In this document: positions 47,395 through 55,829 of the stretch, piece after piece | Position numbering within the stretch: position 1 is the stretch's first letter | Layout: the number at the start of each line of letters is the position of its first letter | From: Maricaulaceae bacterium EIL42A08 | Lineage (GTDB): Bacteria; Pseudomonadota; Alphaproteobacteria; Caulobacterales; Maricaulaceae | DNA length: 64,000 nt | Assembly (NCBI GenBank): GCA_024178355.1 | Contig: JAMZNZ010000003.1 | Coordinates: 390,527-454,526, forward strand | Reading direction: 5' to 3' | The notes under the pieces: generated by a model | The model's input: only the letters and a program-made list of their open reading frames with translations | What the model was told of the DNA's origin: nothing | Databases searched by the model: none | Program-made: the position numbers and the translations under genes

Positions 47395-48997
47395 GCTGAA
47401 ATCCAGGCTCAATCCGGCCTCTGATGAGTTCAAGGCCGCTGCCGAAGCCATGGCCGCAAAACTCGGTGAGATCCGGGCTGCCGAAGCCAAGGTGCGTGGC
47501 AATTCTGAGTTCAAGCGGGACCGTTTTGAAGAGCGCGGCCAGCTTCTACCGCGCGAGCGTGTGGCGCGCCTTGTGGACAGGGACCAGCCCTTTGTCGAAA
47601 TCGCGCCGCTGGCTGGCTGGAAGATGCATGACGATGATGGCGAACGTGGCGCATCCGGCGGCGGAGCCATCGTTGGCATCGGCGTGGTCAGTGGTAAGCG
47701 CTGCGTTGTTGCGGCCAGCGACAGCGCCATCAAGGGCGGCACCGTCGCGCCCATGGGCTTGAAGAAGTCGCTTCGCGCTCAGGAGATCGCCCTGACCAAC
47801 AAGCTGCCGATGATCCATCTGGTGGAATCAGGCGGTGCCAATCTGCTCTATCAGTCTGAAATCTTTGTCGATGGCGGTCGCAGCTTTGCCAATCAGGCGC
47901 GTTTAAGCGCTGCGGGAATCCCACAGATCGCGGTCGTCCATGGCAGTTCAACCGCTGGCGGGGCCTATCTTCCAGGCATGAGCGATTATGTCGTTCTGGT
48001 GCGCGAAAAGTCGAAAATCTTCCTGGCCGGCCCGCCGCTTGTAAAAGCCGCCATTGGCGAAGACGCCGATGATGAGAGCCTGGGTGGCGCGGACCTCCAC
48101 GGCGAGGTGACGGGCCTTGGCGAATACGTTGCTGAAAACGATGCCCAGGCGCTCGCCTACGCCCGTGAAATCATGGACAAGCTGAACTGGGATACGGTCG
48201 GCGACGGCTGGTCGGGACAGGGGCCCAAATACGACGCTGAAGAGCTGATGGGGGTCGTCCCGGCGGACGACAAGACGCCCTATGACGTGAAGGACGTTAT
48301 CGCCCGCATTGTCGATGGATCCGATTTCCTCGAGTTTAAACAGCGCTATGGGGCCGAGACTGTGTGCGGCCACGCCCGCATTGCCGGTCAGATCGTTGGC
48401 ATTGTTGGCAATAACGGGCCGATCCAGCCGGAAGGCTCCACCAAGGCGGGCCAGTTTATTCAGCTGTGTGACCAATCCAGAACGCCAATCGTCTTCCTGC
48501 AGAATACAACCGGCTACATGGTGGGCTCTGAGGCTGAGCGTGCCGGTGCGGTCAAGCATGGCTCGAAGATGATCCAGGCGGTGGCTAATGCTCGGGTGCC
48601 GAAGATCACCATTGTTCTGGGCGGCAGCTATGGCGCTGGCAATTACGGCATGTGTGGGCGGGGCTTCGACCCGCGCTTCATCTTTGCCTGGCCAACGGCG
48701 CGTACCGCCGTCATGGGCGGGGCGCAGGCGGCCAAGGTGATGGAGATTGTCACCCGGGGTAAAAACGCCCGCTCCGGGATCGAAACCGACGAGAAAGCGC
48801 TTGCCGACATGAGCGCCATGATCACCGCCACACTGGATGACCAGTCTCAGCCCCTCTTCGCATCCGCGCGGCTCTGGGATGATGGCGTGATTGATCCGCG
48901 CGACACCCGCGCGGTGCTGATCGAAGCCTTGAACATCTGCGCTGAGGGCGAAGCCCGTCAGCTGAATTCCAACACGTTTGGGGTGGCGCGGTTTTGA
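47387..48997 (+). CDS. Acyl-CoA carboxylase beta (carboxyltransferase) subunit, AtuC/MccB family
   Basis: 536 residues from ATG 47387 with GGGGAGG upstream. Carboxyltransferase that moves CO2 from biotin to an acyl-CoA. Visible: RERVARLVDRDQPFVEIAPLAGW, the crotonase-like N-half oxyanion region SSTAGGAYLPGMSDYV, and the C-half GGSYGAGNYGMCGRGFDPRF, PTARTAVMGGAQAA. The segment after SGGANL reads YQSEIFVDGGRSFANQARLS rather than the FPDRDHFGRIF form I recall for methylcrotonyl-CoA carboxylase, which favours a geranyl-CoA carboxylase-type substrate pocket. Works with the alpha subunit at 51146-53122. Exact substrate inferred, not proven. Confidence 0.85.
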   Translation: MPELKSRLNPASDEFKAAAEAMAAKLGEIRAAEAKVRGNSEFKRDRFEERGQLLPRERVARLVDRDQPFVEIAPLAGWKMHDDDGERGASGGGAIVGIGVVSGKRCVVAASDSAIKGGTVAPMGLKKSLRAQEIALTNKLPMIHLVESGGANLLYQSEIFVDGGRSFANQARLSAAGIPQIAVVHGSSTAGGAYLPGMSDYVVLVREKSKIFLAGPPLVKAAIGEDADDESLGGADLHGEVTGLGEYVAENDAQALAYAREIMDKLNWDTVGDGWSGQGPKYDAEELMGVVPADDKTPYDVKDVIARIVDGSDFLEFKQRYGAETVCGHARIAGQIVGIVGNNGPIQPEGSTKAGQFIQLCDQSRTPIVFLQNTTGYMVGSEAERAGAVKHGSKMIQAVANARVPKITIVLGGSYGAGNYGMCGRGFDPRFIFAWPTARTAVMGGAQAAKVMEIVTRGKNARSGIETDEKALADMSAMITATLDDQSQPLFASARLWDDGVIDPRDTRAVLIEALNICAEGEARQLNSNTFGVARF

Positions 48998-49003
48998 TGA
49001 CCC

Positions 49004-49153
49004 CTCACCCCACCCCAGCCCTCCCCTCGAGGGGAGGGAGCCTGAAAGTCGGCAGATGCCGTGGCCGGAAGCTCAGCCCCGTCTGCCGTTTAAGAATCGA
49101 ATGATCGCAACCCCATCTCCCTCCCCTTGAAGGGGAGGGTCGGGGTGGGGTGT
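49004..49153. repeat. Intergenic palindromic repeat pair (REP-like)
   Basis: Two copies of a 37-38 base element in opposite orientation (49004-49040 and 49117-49153), each CACCCCACCCC followed by a CCCTCCCC/GGGGAGGG hairpin. A smaller arm pair CGGCAGA (49050-49056) / TCTGCCG (49082-49088) lies between. The whole folds into one long stem. It is a REP/BIME type repeat between the carboxylase beta and dehydrogenase genes and could attenuate or stabilise the message. Confidence 0.8.
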
Positions 49154-49174
49154 GCACCGCCAGGAGACCAAGCC

Positions 49175-50353
49175 ATGCAATTCACCGAACAGCACGATCA
49201 GCTCCGCGAGACGATTGCGCGATTTGTCGAGACCGAGATCAACCCGCACGTGGAAGAGTGGGAGGCGGCTGGCGAGTTTCCATCCCACGAGGTCTTCAAG
49301 AAGATGGGTGATCTGGGGCTGCTGGGCCTGCGCTGGCCCGAAGAGTTTGGCGGGGCCGGGCTCGACATGTCCTACTCGCTCGTGCTGGCCGAAGAGCTGG
49401 GCCTGATCAATTGCGGTGGTGTGCCGATGGCTATCGGCGTTCACACCGACATGTGCACGCCGGCCCTTGCACGGTTTGGCTCCGATGAGCTGCGCCATGA
49501 GTTTCTCGCGCCAGCCATCGCGGGCGATGTCGTTGGCTGTCTGGGCGTGTCTGAGCCAGGGGGGGGATCAGACGTGGCCGCGGTGAAGACGACCGCGAAG
49601 TCTGATGGCGATGACTATGTCATCAACGGCTCAAAGATGTGGATCACCAACGGTTTGAAGGCTGACTGGTGCTGCCTGCTGGCCAATACGTCTGACGGCA
49701 AGGCCCACGAGAACAAGTCACTCATCATGGTGCCGATGGATACGCCGGGCATCGAGCGACAGAAGATCGAAAAGATCGGCATGCACTCGTCTGATACCGC
49801 GCAGATCTTCTTTGATGACGTGCGGGTACCGAAACGCAATCTGGTGGGTGAAGAGGGCGCAGGCTTCATCTACCAGATGCTGCAGTTCCAGGAAGAACGC
49901 ATTTACGGCGCAGCCTCTTCGCTGAAGAGCTTCGACAAGCAGATTGACCTGACCATCGAATATACCCGCGACCGCCAGGCCTTTGGCCAGTCTCTGCTGG
50001 ACAATCAGGTCATTCACTATCGCCTGGCAGAACTTCGCACCGAAGTGGAGCTGCTGCGCTCGCTGGTTTATCGCTGCGTGGAGGATTTCAACGCGGGCAA
50101 GGACGTCACCAAGCTGGCCTCCATGGCCAAGCTGAAGACGGGACGTCTTGCGCGTGAGATCGCCGATAGCTGCCTGCAATACTGGGGCGGCATGGGCTAT
50201 ACGGCTGACAATCCGATCAGTCGCGCCTTCCGCGATGGCCGCCTGGTCTCGATTGGCGGCGGCGCTGACGAGATCATGCTCGGCATTATCGCAAAGCTGG
50301 AAGGCACGCTGCCGAAGAAGAAAAAGCCAAGCGGTCCGGTCGGCAATGCCTGA
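49175..50353 (+). CDS. Acyl-CoA dehydrogenase (AtuD/IVD-like)
   Basis: 392 residues from ATG 49175 (AGGAG 8 bases upstream). FAD enzyme that makes a 2,3-double bond in acyl-CoA. N-domain RWPEEFGGAGLDMSY, mid-domain CLGVSEPGGGSDVAAVKTTA and DDYVINGSKMWITNG, C-domain DRQAFGQSLLDNQVIHYRLAEL and the YWGGMGYTADNPISRAFRD region. The FQEERIYGA segment carries an acidic residue in the catalytic-base region. Next gene overlaps by 8 bases. In the Atu pathway the matching enzyme oxidises citronellyl-CoA. Confidence 0.92.
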   Translation: MQFTEQHDQLRETIARFVETEINPHVEEWEAAGEFPSHEVFKKMGDLGLLGLRWPEEFGGAGLDMSYSLVLAEELGLINCGGVPMAIGVHTDMCTPALARFGSDELRHEFLAPAIAGDVVGCLGVSEPGGGSDVAAVKTTAKSDGDDYVINGSKMWITNGLKADWCCLLANTSDGKAHENKSLIMVPMDTPGIERQKIEKIGMHSSDTAQIFFDDVRVPKRNLVGEEGAGFIYQMLQFQEERIYGAASSLKSFDKQIDLTIEYTRDRQAFGQSLLDNQVIHYRLAELRTEVELLRSLVYRCVEDFNAGKDVTKLASMAKLKTGRLAREIADSCLQYWGGMGYTADNPISRAFRDGRLVSIGGGADEIMLGIIAKLEGTLPKKKKPSGPVGNA

Positions 50354-51149
50354 GTTTGATACCCTTCTTGTCGAGCGGCGCGGTGGCAGCCTCCATGTCA
50401 CGCTGAACCGGCCAGAGCTTCGTAACGCCATGTCGCTGGCCATGGTGGACGAGCTTCTGGTGGTGCTCGATGTGGCTCAGGCCAGTGGTAACCGAGCCAT
50501 CGTGCTGCGCGGCGCTGGCGGGAATTTCTGCTCCGGCGGTGACATCAAGGATATGGGCGCAGCACAGGCGCAGCCGGCCAGTCTAGGCGAAGACCCGGTC
50601 GCGCGGGTCAATGCGCGCTTTGGTCAGCTGTGTGTCGCCTATGCCGAAACCGGACTTCCGGTTGTTGCGGTGCTGGAGGGTGCCGTGATAGGCGGCGGCT
50701 TCGGGCTTGCCTGTGTTGCCGATGTGGTGATTGCCGAGGAGGGAGCCAAATTCCGCCTCCCTGAAACCGGGCTTGGTCTGGTCCCGGCCCAGATCGCGCC
50801 CTTCCTGGTCGAGCGCCTTGGCTATTCTGAAGCGCGTCGGCTCGCGGTCACCGGCGGCGCGATTGACGCGCAGGACGCCCAACGCCTCGGGCTGGTCCAT
50901 TATGTGTGTTCCGGCGAGGGCGCGCTTGAAACAGCGCTGGAAACCTCTCTGGCGCAGATCCGCAAAGGCGCACCAAAGGCCATCGCGGCTACCAAGCGGC
51001 TGATCCGCCGGGCGCGCCTGGAAGACGCCACCGCGCTTGTCGATGACGCGGCGGCCAACTTTGCTGAAGCGGCCCGCAGCGACGAGGGAACCGAAGGCCT
51101 CACCGCCTTCCTTGAAAAGCGTCCGGCAAAATGGGCGGTGAGCGAATGA
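50346..51149 (+). CDS. Enoyl-CoA hydratase/isomerase (AtuE-like)
   Basis: 267 residues from ATG 50346. Crotonase fold: LNRPELRNAMSLAMVDEL, oxyanion loop GAGGNFCSGGDIKDMG and the second one GAVIGGGFGLACVADVVIAEEGAKFRLPE with the catalytic Glu region, then GLGLVPAQIAPFL. In the cluster it would hydrate the carboxylated enoyl-CoA (glutaconyl type). Overlaps both neighbours by 8 and 4 bases, so it is strictly coupled. Confidence 0.9.
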   Translation: MPEFDTLLVERRGGSLHVTLNRPELRNAMSLAMVDELLVVLDVAQASGNRAIVLRGAGGNFCSGGDIKDMGAAQAQPASLGEDPVARVNARFGQLCVAYAETGLPVVAVLEGAVIGGGFGLACVADVVIAEEGAKFRLPETGLGLVPAQIAPFLVERLGYSEARRLAVTGGAIDAQDAQRLGLVHYVCSGEGALETALETSLAQIRKGAPKAIAATKRLIRRARLEDATALVDDAAANFAEAARSDEGTEGLTAFLEKRPAKWAVSE

Positions 51150-53122
51150 CACTCAAAGCCCGCCCTTTCCGGTCCGTTCTGGTGGCCAATCGCGGCGAGA
51201 TCGCGGTTCGGGTCTTAAGCGAAGCGCAGATGACGGACCTGCGCGCGATCGCTGTGTACTCCGAGGCGGATGCCGGAGCGATGCATGTGCGGACCGCTGA
51301 CGAGGCGGTGTGTATCGGTCCGGCGGCGGCCAGCGAGAGCTATCTCAACCCTGAGGCCATCCTCAATGCTGCGCAGCAAACCGGCGCTGAGGCGATCCAT
51401 CCAGGCTATGGCTTTCTGTCTGAAAACGCGGCGTTTGCCCGCGCGGTGATCGAGGCGGGTCTGGTCTGGATCGGCCCACCGCCCGAAGCCATCGAAGCCA
51501 TGGGCGACAAGGCCCGTGCCAAGGCGCTGATGATTGAAGCGGGGGTTCCGACACTGCCGGGGTGGCAGGGTGAGGATCAATCTGCAGCCAACCTGAAGGC
51601 TGAAGCCGACGCGGTCGGCTATCCGCTGTTGATCAAGGCGGTCGCAGGGGGCGGCGGCCGCGGCATGCGAATTGTGCGCGGCGCGTCTGAGTTCGATGAA
51701 GCCTTGGCGTCAGCACGCCGTGAAGCCAAATCGGCGTTTGGCGATGAGGCGGTCCTGCTGGAGCGCTTCGTCGAGCGCGGCCGCCATGTGGAAATCCAGG
51801 TCTTTGCTGACACCCATGGCAATGTCATCCATCTGGGCGAGCGGGACTGTTCTGCGCAGCGCCGCCGCCAGAAGGTGATTGAGGAATCGCCATCGCCAGC
51901 TGTGGATGAAGACCTGCGCCAGCGCATGGGGGCTGACGCTGTCGCCGCGGCGAAGGCTGTCGATTATGTTGGGGCCGGTACGGTGGAATTCCTGCTCGAC
52001 GACGACGGGAACTACTACTTCCTTGAAATGAATACCCGCTTGCAGGTGGAGCATACGGTCACCGAGGCGGTGACGATGTACGACCTTGTGCAGTGGCAGT
52101 TTGATGTGGCCGCCGGTCACCCGCTGCCGGTTTCAGAAGACCTCACCGAGGATAATTTCGTCGGCCATGGGATCGAAGTCCGCCTCTACGCTGAAGACCC
52201 GCTCAATGGCTTCGCGCCGCAGACGGGACTGATCGCGCACTATAATCCTGATGGCCGTACGCCGGGCGTGCGCACCGATATCGGCTATGAAACCGGAGAC
52301 CAGATCGGCACCGATTATGATCCCATGATCGCCAAGCTGATCAGTCGGGGTGAAACCCGCGATGCGGCGATCGACTACCTGATTGATCACCTGAAGGAAG
52401 CCCCGCTTCTGGGCGTGAAGACCAATCGCGACTTCCTGATCCGCTTGCTCGACACTCAGGCTTTCCGGAACGGCGAAATTCGCACCAGCGATCTGGATGC
52501 CTGGGCCGACGACGGGGAGGGTCCATTTGCGCCCATCCCGCTGCCGTTTGAAGCCCTGGCGGTGGCTGCGGCCGATATCGCAGCGACGGAGACACCGGTC
52601 CTACGCTCGGCTTCGGTGACAAGCTTTGATGTGGATTTTGAGGCTGATGGCGAGGCGGTCACCGTTCGGGTGGAGCAAACGCCAACAGGCGGTGTGGTCG
52701 TCACTGAAGGTGACGCGCGCGCCGAAGTCGAAATTCTGGAGCGCTGGGCCGAAGTCCTGAAGGTCCGCATTGATGGCGTAGTGCGGATGGTTCCCGCCGC
52801 CGTCGGTGCGGACGACGCGCTTTATACTGCTTTGCCAGAACGCCTGGCTCGCATCGTCGAAGCGTCACCCTGGAGCGATGGTGCGGGCTCTGATCCTTCC
52901 AAAGTCGTAGCTCCGGTTTCGGGTGCCGTCGTTGCCTTGAACGTGAAGCCGGGTGACGCGGTCAAGGCGGGCGATGTCGTGGCTGTGATGGAAGCCATGA
53001 AGATGGAAATGCGCCTGACCGCAGAGGCAGACGGTGTCGTTGCCGTGGTCAATGCGGAAGCCGGAAGCCAGGCCTCTGGCGGCGCGGTTTTGATTGAACT
53101 TGATTTAAATGAGCGGGGGTAA
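51146..53122 (+). CDS. Acyl-CoA carboxylase alpha subunit (biotin carboxylase + BCCP)
   Basis: 658 residues. N-terminal biotin carboxylase domain: VLVANRGEIAVRV, GFLSENAAFA, AVAGGGGRGMRIV (ATP-grasp), ERDCSAQRRRQKVIEE and EMNTRLQVEHTVTE. A linker/BT-like domain at about 480-580 and a biotinyl domain at the end with EAMKME, biotin on Lys619. Pairs with the beta subunit at 47387. Starts by a 4-base overlap with the hydratase gene. Confidence 0.94.
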   Translation: MTLKARPFRSVLVANRGEIAVRVLSEAQMTDLRAIAVYSEADAGAMHVRTADEAVCIGPAAASESYLNPEAILNAAQQTGAEAIHPGYGFLSENAAFARAVIEAGLVWIGPPPEAIEAMGDKARAKALMIEAGVPTLPGWQGEDQSAANLKAEADAVGYPLLIKAVAGGGGRGMRIVRGASEFDEALASARREAKSAFGDEAVLLERFVERGRHVEIQVFADTHGNVIHLGERDCSAQRRRQKVIEESPSPAVDEDLRQRMGADAVAAAKAVDYVGAGTVEFLLDDDGNYYFLEMNTRLQVEHTVTEAVTMYDLVQWQFDVAAGHPLPVSEDLTEDNFVGHGIEVRLYAEDPLNGFAPQTGLIAHYNPDGRTPGVRTDIGYETGDQIGTDYDPMIAKLISRGETRDAAIDYLIDHLKEAPLLGVKTNRDFLIRLLDTQAFRNGEIRTSDLDAWADDGEGPFAPIPLPFEALAVAAADIAATETPVLRSASVTSFDVDFEADGEAVTVRVEQTPTGGVVVTEGDARAEVEILERWAEVLKVRIDGVVRMVPAAVGADDALYTALPERLARIVEASPWSDGAGSDPSKVVAPVSGAVVALNVKPGDAVKAGDVVAVMEAMKMEMRLTAEADGVVAVVNAEAGSQASGGAVLIELDLNERG

Positions 53123-53126
53123 ACCC

Positions 53127-53984
53127 ATGACCAAGGCTGTGCTGACCTGTGCGCTTAATGGCGTGCTGACCAATCCCAAGACCCACCCGGTTCCAGTCAC
53201 CCCGGAGGAGATGGCGGCCAGTGCGCGCGAGGCGTTTGATGCCGGTGCCAGCGTCATGCATGTGCACTACCGCATGCAGGAGCCTGATCATGGTGGCTGG
53301 CCCAGCTGGGATCCCGATGTTGCCGGTGCGATTATCGACGCGATCCGCGATGCCTGCCCGGGCGTCATCATCAATTCCACCACCGGTGTCGTGGGCCCTG
53401 ACGTCTCTGGCCCGGTGGCTTGCGTGAAGCGGGTGAAGCCGGAAATCGCGGCCTGTAACGCTGGTTCGCTCAATTATCTCAAACTCAAGCGCGACGGCAG
53501 CTGGGCCTGGCCGCCGATGATGTTCGATAACCCGGTTGAGAAAATCCAGACCATGATCGACGCCATGAACGAGGTTGGCGCGCACCCGGAGTTTGAGTGC
53601 TTCGACGTGGGGATCGTGCGCTGCGTCAACATGTATATCGAGAACGGCATGGCCCCGGCCGCCCACTATAACTTCGTGATGGGTGTTGCGTCGGGCATGC
53701 CGGTTGATGCTGATTTGCTGCAGCTTTTGTTGCGCTACAAGCGTGAGCAGGACCCCTGGCAAACCACGCTGATCGGGCGTCAGGAAATCTGGCCGGTTCA
53801 CCAGCGCACCGCAGAGCTGGGCGGCATGCTCCGTATCGGCCTTGAGGACACCTTCTATCTTCCCGACGGTGAACGCGCATCAGGCAATGGCGCTTTGATC
53901 GAAGCACTGGCACAGTGTGCGAGAAATGCGGGCCGGGAGATTGCAAGTCCGTCCGAAGCCCGCGAATTGATGGGACTGCATTAG
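53127..53984 (+). CDS. DUF849 beta-keto acid cleavage enzyme (BKACE/Kce family)
   Basis: 285 residues from ATG 53127 (GGGGG upstream); ATG 53109 inside the previous gene is an alternative. TIM-barrel zinc enzyme that condenses a beta-keto acid with acetyl-CoA and splits it. Metal ligands appear in SVMHVHYR (H-x-H), with the later RIGLEDTFYLPDG block near the C-terminus as in the family. In this operon it stands where an HMG-CoA-lyase-type enzyme would be expected. The reference member cleaves 3-keto-5-aminohexanoate; substrate here unknown. Confidence 0.88.
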   Translation: MTKAVLTCALNGVLTNPKTHPVPVTPEEMAASAREAFDAGASVMHVHYRMQEPDHGGWPSWDPDVAGAIIDAIRDACPGVIINSTTGVVGPDVSGPVACVKRVKPEIAACNAGSLNYLKLKRDGSWAWPPMMFDNPVEKIQTMIDAMNEVGAHPEFECFDVGIVRCVNMYIENGMAPAAHYNFVMGVASGMPVDADLLQLLLRYKREQDPWQTTLIGRQEIWPVHQRTAELGGMLRIGLEDTFYLPDGERASGNGALIEALAQCARNAGREIASPSEARELMGLH

Positions 53985-53999
53985 GGAGGGGAGCCCCAC

Positions 54000-55829
54000 A
54001 TGGAAGCAACTGCTGCTGAACTGCCACGCATCGGAGACGATGAGCTCTTTCCGTCCGCGCCAGCCCGCTTGCTGGAGCGAGGTCGGACCGATGCGGACAA
54101 GCCGGCCTATTGCGTCCATGACGGTGAAAACTGGGTCCCCACAAGCTGGAAAAGCTATGCCGACCAGACGCGCAAGGCTGCCCGGGCGCTGATTGCGCTG
54201 GGCGTTGCGCCCGATGATGCGGTGGCGATCCTGGGCTTTAACCGGCCAGAATGGACCACGATGGCCATCGCCGCGATGATGGTCGGTGGGCGGCCTGCAG
54301 GCGTTTACTGGACGAGCTCGCCGCCAGAAATCGCTTACATCCTGCAGCATTCTGAAAGCCCGGTTTTCCTGGTGGAAACGGCTGAGCATGTGGAGCAGGC
54401 CCTCGCGCTGAAGGCTGAATGCCCGGCGCTTGAGCATATCATCGTCATGGAGGGCTCTGCCGGGGAGCATCCAGACGTGTTGAGCTGGGGGCAGTTCCTT
54501 GCGCTTGGCGTTGATGACCATGAGGACGCGGTTTCCGACCGTTTGAAGGCTATCGGCGAGGAGACCATTGGCTCTCTGATCTATACGTCTGGCACCACAG
54601 GGCCGCCAAAGGCGGTCATGCTGAGCCATGGCAATATCAGCTGGGCTTCGGCGATGCTGAGCGAAATGTTCGAGCCACGTGATGGCGATCGCGGTCTGTC
54701 CTACCTGCCAATCGCGCACATCGCCGAACAGCAGCAGAGCGTCCACAACCACATTAAGTCGGGGACCTGCCTGCATTTTGCCCGCTCCATGGAGCAACTG
54801 GGCGAAGACCTGCAGACTGTGAAACCGGCTGTTTTCTTTGGCGTTCCGCGCGTCTGGGAGAAGATGCACGAGACGCTGCGCGCCCGCATTGGGCAAGCCA
54901 CCGGTGCGCGCAAGTCCATCATCAACTGGGCCATGAAAACCGCCGGAGCCTATAATGAGGCGATCCGTGATGGTCGCTCGCCGGGTCCGCTTTTGAGCCT
55001 TCAAAAGTCGCTGGCGGACAAGCTGGCGCTTAACAAGATCAAGGCCGCGCTGGGGCTTGATAAAGCGCGTATGCTGATCTCCGGTGCCGCACCCATATCG
55101 CCCGATGTATTGAAGTTTTTCGCCAGTCTCGATCTGACCATCTACGAAGGCTATGGCCAGTCTGAAACCAGTGCTCCGACTGCCTTCAGCCGCCCCGGAA
55201 GCGTGCGCTTCGGATCGGTCGGCAAGATGATTGACGGCATGCAGGCGCGCGTCTCTGAAGAAGGCGAGCTTCAGGTCAAGGGCCCGAACGTCTTTGTTGG
55301 CTACATGAAGAACAACGAGGCGACGGCCAATACATTCACCTCCGATGGCTGGATGAAGACCGGCGACGTGGTGAAAATTGACGAGGATGGCTTTGTCTTC
55401 ATAACCGGCCGGATCAAGGACATCATCATCACCTCCGGCGGCAAGAATATCACCCCGGCGAATATCGAAACCGATCTGATGAATGGTGACCTGGTCGAGC
55501 ACGCCGTTGTTGTGGGCGATGGCCGCCACTACCTGACGGCGCTTCTGACCGTTTCGCCGGATGCGCTGTCAGCGTTCGCCGACAAGAATGGTCTGACGCT
55601 GGAAGATGCCCGCAATTCGCAGGAGGTTCTGGCATCTCTTCAGGCCACCGTAGATGAGGTGAATGAGCGCTATGCCCGGGTGGAAAACATACGCAAATTT
55701 AAGGTCCTGCCCCATAGCCTCAGCGTTGAGAACGGGGAGTTAACCCCGACGCTGAAGGTGCGCCGCAACGTGGTCATTGACCGCAACAAGGCGCTGGTGG
55801 ACGAGATGTATGGAACCGACGAACACTGA
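54000..55829 (+). CDS. Long-chain acyl-CoA synthetase (AMP-forming)
   Basis: 609 residues, with AGGGAGGGG upstream. Activates a carboxylic acid to its CoA thioester through an acyl-AMP. P-loop IYTSGTTGPPKAVMLSHGN, YLPIAHIAEQ, the YEGYGQSETSAP A5 motif, GWMKTGDVVKIDEDGFVFITGRIKDIIITSGGKNI A7-A8 motif. Long-chain (FadD15/ACSBG-like) length. In the Atu cluster the matching gene is atuH. Its end overlaps the start of the monooxygenase by 20 bases. Confidence 0.92.
   Translation: MEATAAELPRIGDDELFPSAPARLLERGRTDADKPAYCVHDGENWVPTSWKSYADQTRKAARALIALGVAPDDAVAILGFNRPEWTTMAIAAMMVGGRPAGVYWTSSPPEIAYILQHSESPVFLVETAEHVEQALALKAECPALEHIIVMEGSAGEHPDVLSWGQFLALGVDDHEDAVSDRLKAIGEETIGSLIYTSGTTGPPKAVMLSHGNISWASAMLSEMFEPRDGDRGLSYLPIAHIAEQQQSVHNHIKSGTCLHFARSMEQLGEDLQTVKPAVFFGVPRVWEKMHETLRARIGQATGARKSIINWAMKTAGAYNEAIRDGRSPGPLLSLQKSLADKLALNKIKAALGLDKARMLISGAAPISPDVLKFFASLDLTIYEGYGQSETSAPTAFSRPGSVRFGSVGKMIDGMQARVSEEGELQVKGPNVFVGYMKNNEATANTFTSDGWMKTGDVVKIDEDGFVFITGRIKDIIITSGGKNITPANIETDLMNGDLVEHAVVVGDGRHYLTALLTVSPDALSAFADKNGLTLEDARNSQEVLASLQATVDEVNERYARVENIRKFKVLPHSLSVENGELTPTLKVRRNVVIDRNKALVDEMYGTDEH

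Noticed and set aside
47387-53122. Plain leucine/isovalerate (Liu) operon
   Set aside because: The enzyme set overlaps, but the carboxyltransferase pocket segment, the synthetase, BVMO, PECR-like SDR and missing lyase fit better with longer isoprenoid acids. Not excluded without phylogeny.
53880-55529. 549-residue open frame on the minus strand
   Set aside because: It is antisense to the acyl-CoA synthetase, which has clear AMP-binding motifs and a ribosome site; the antisense translation has no family features.
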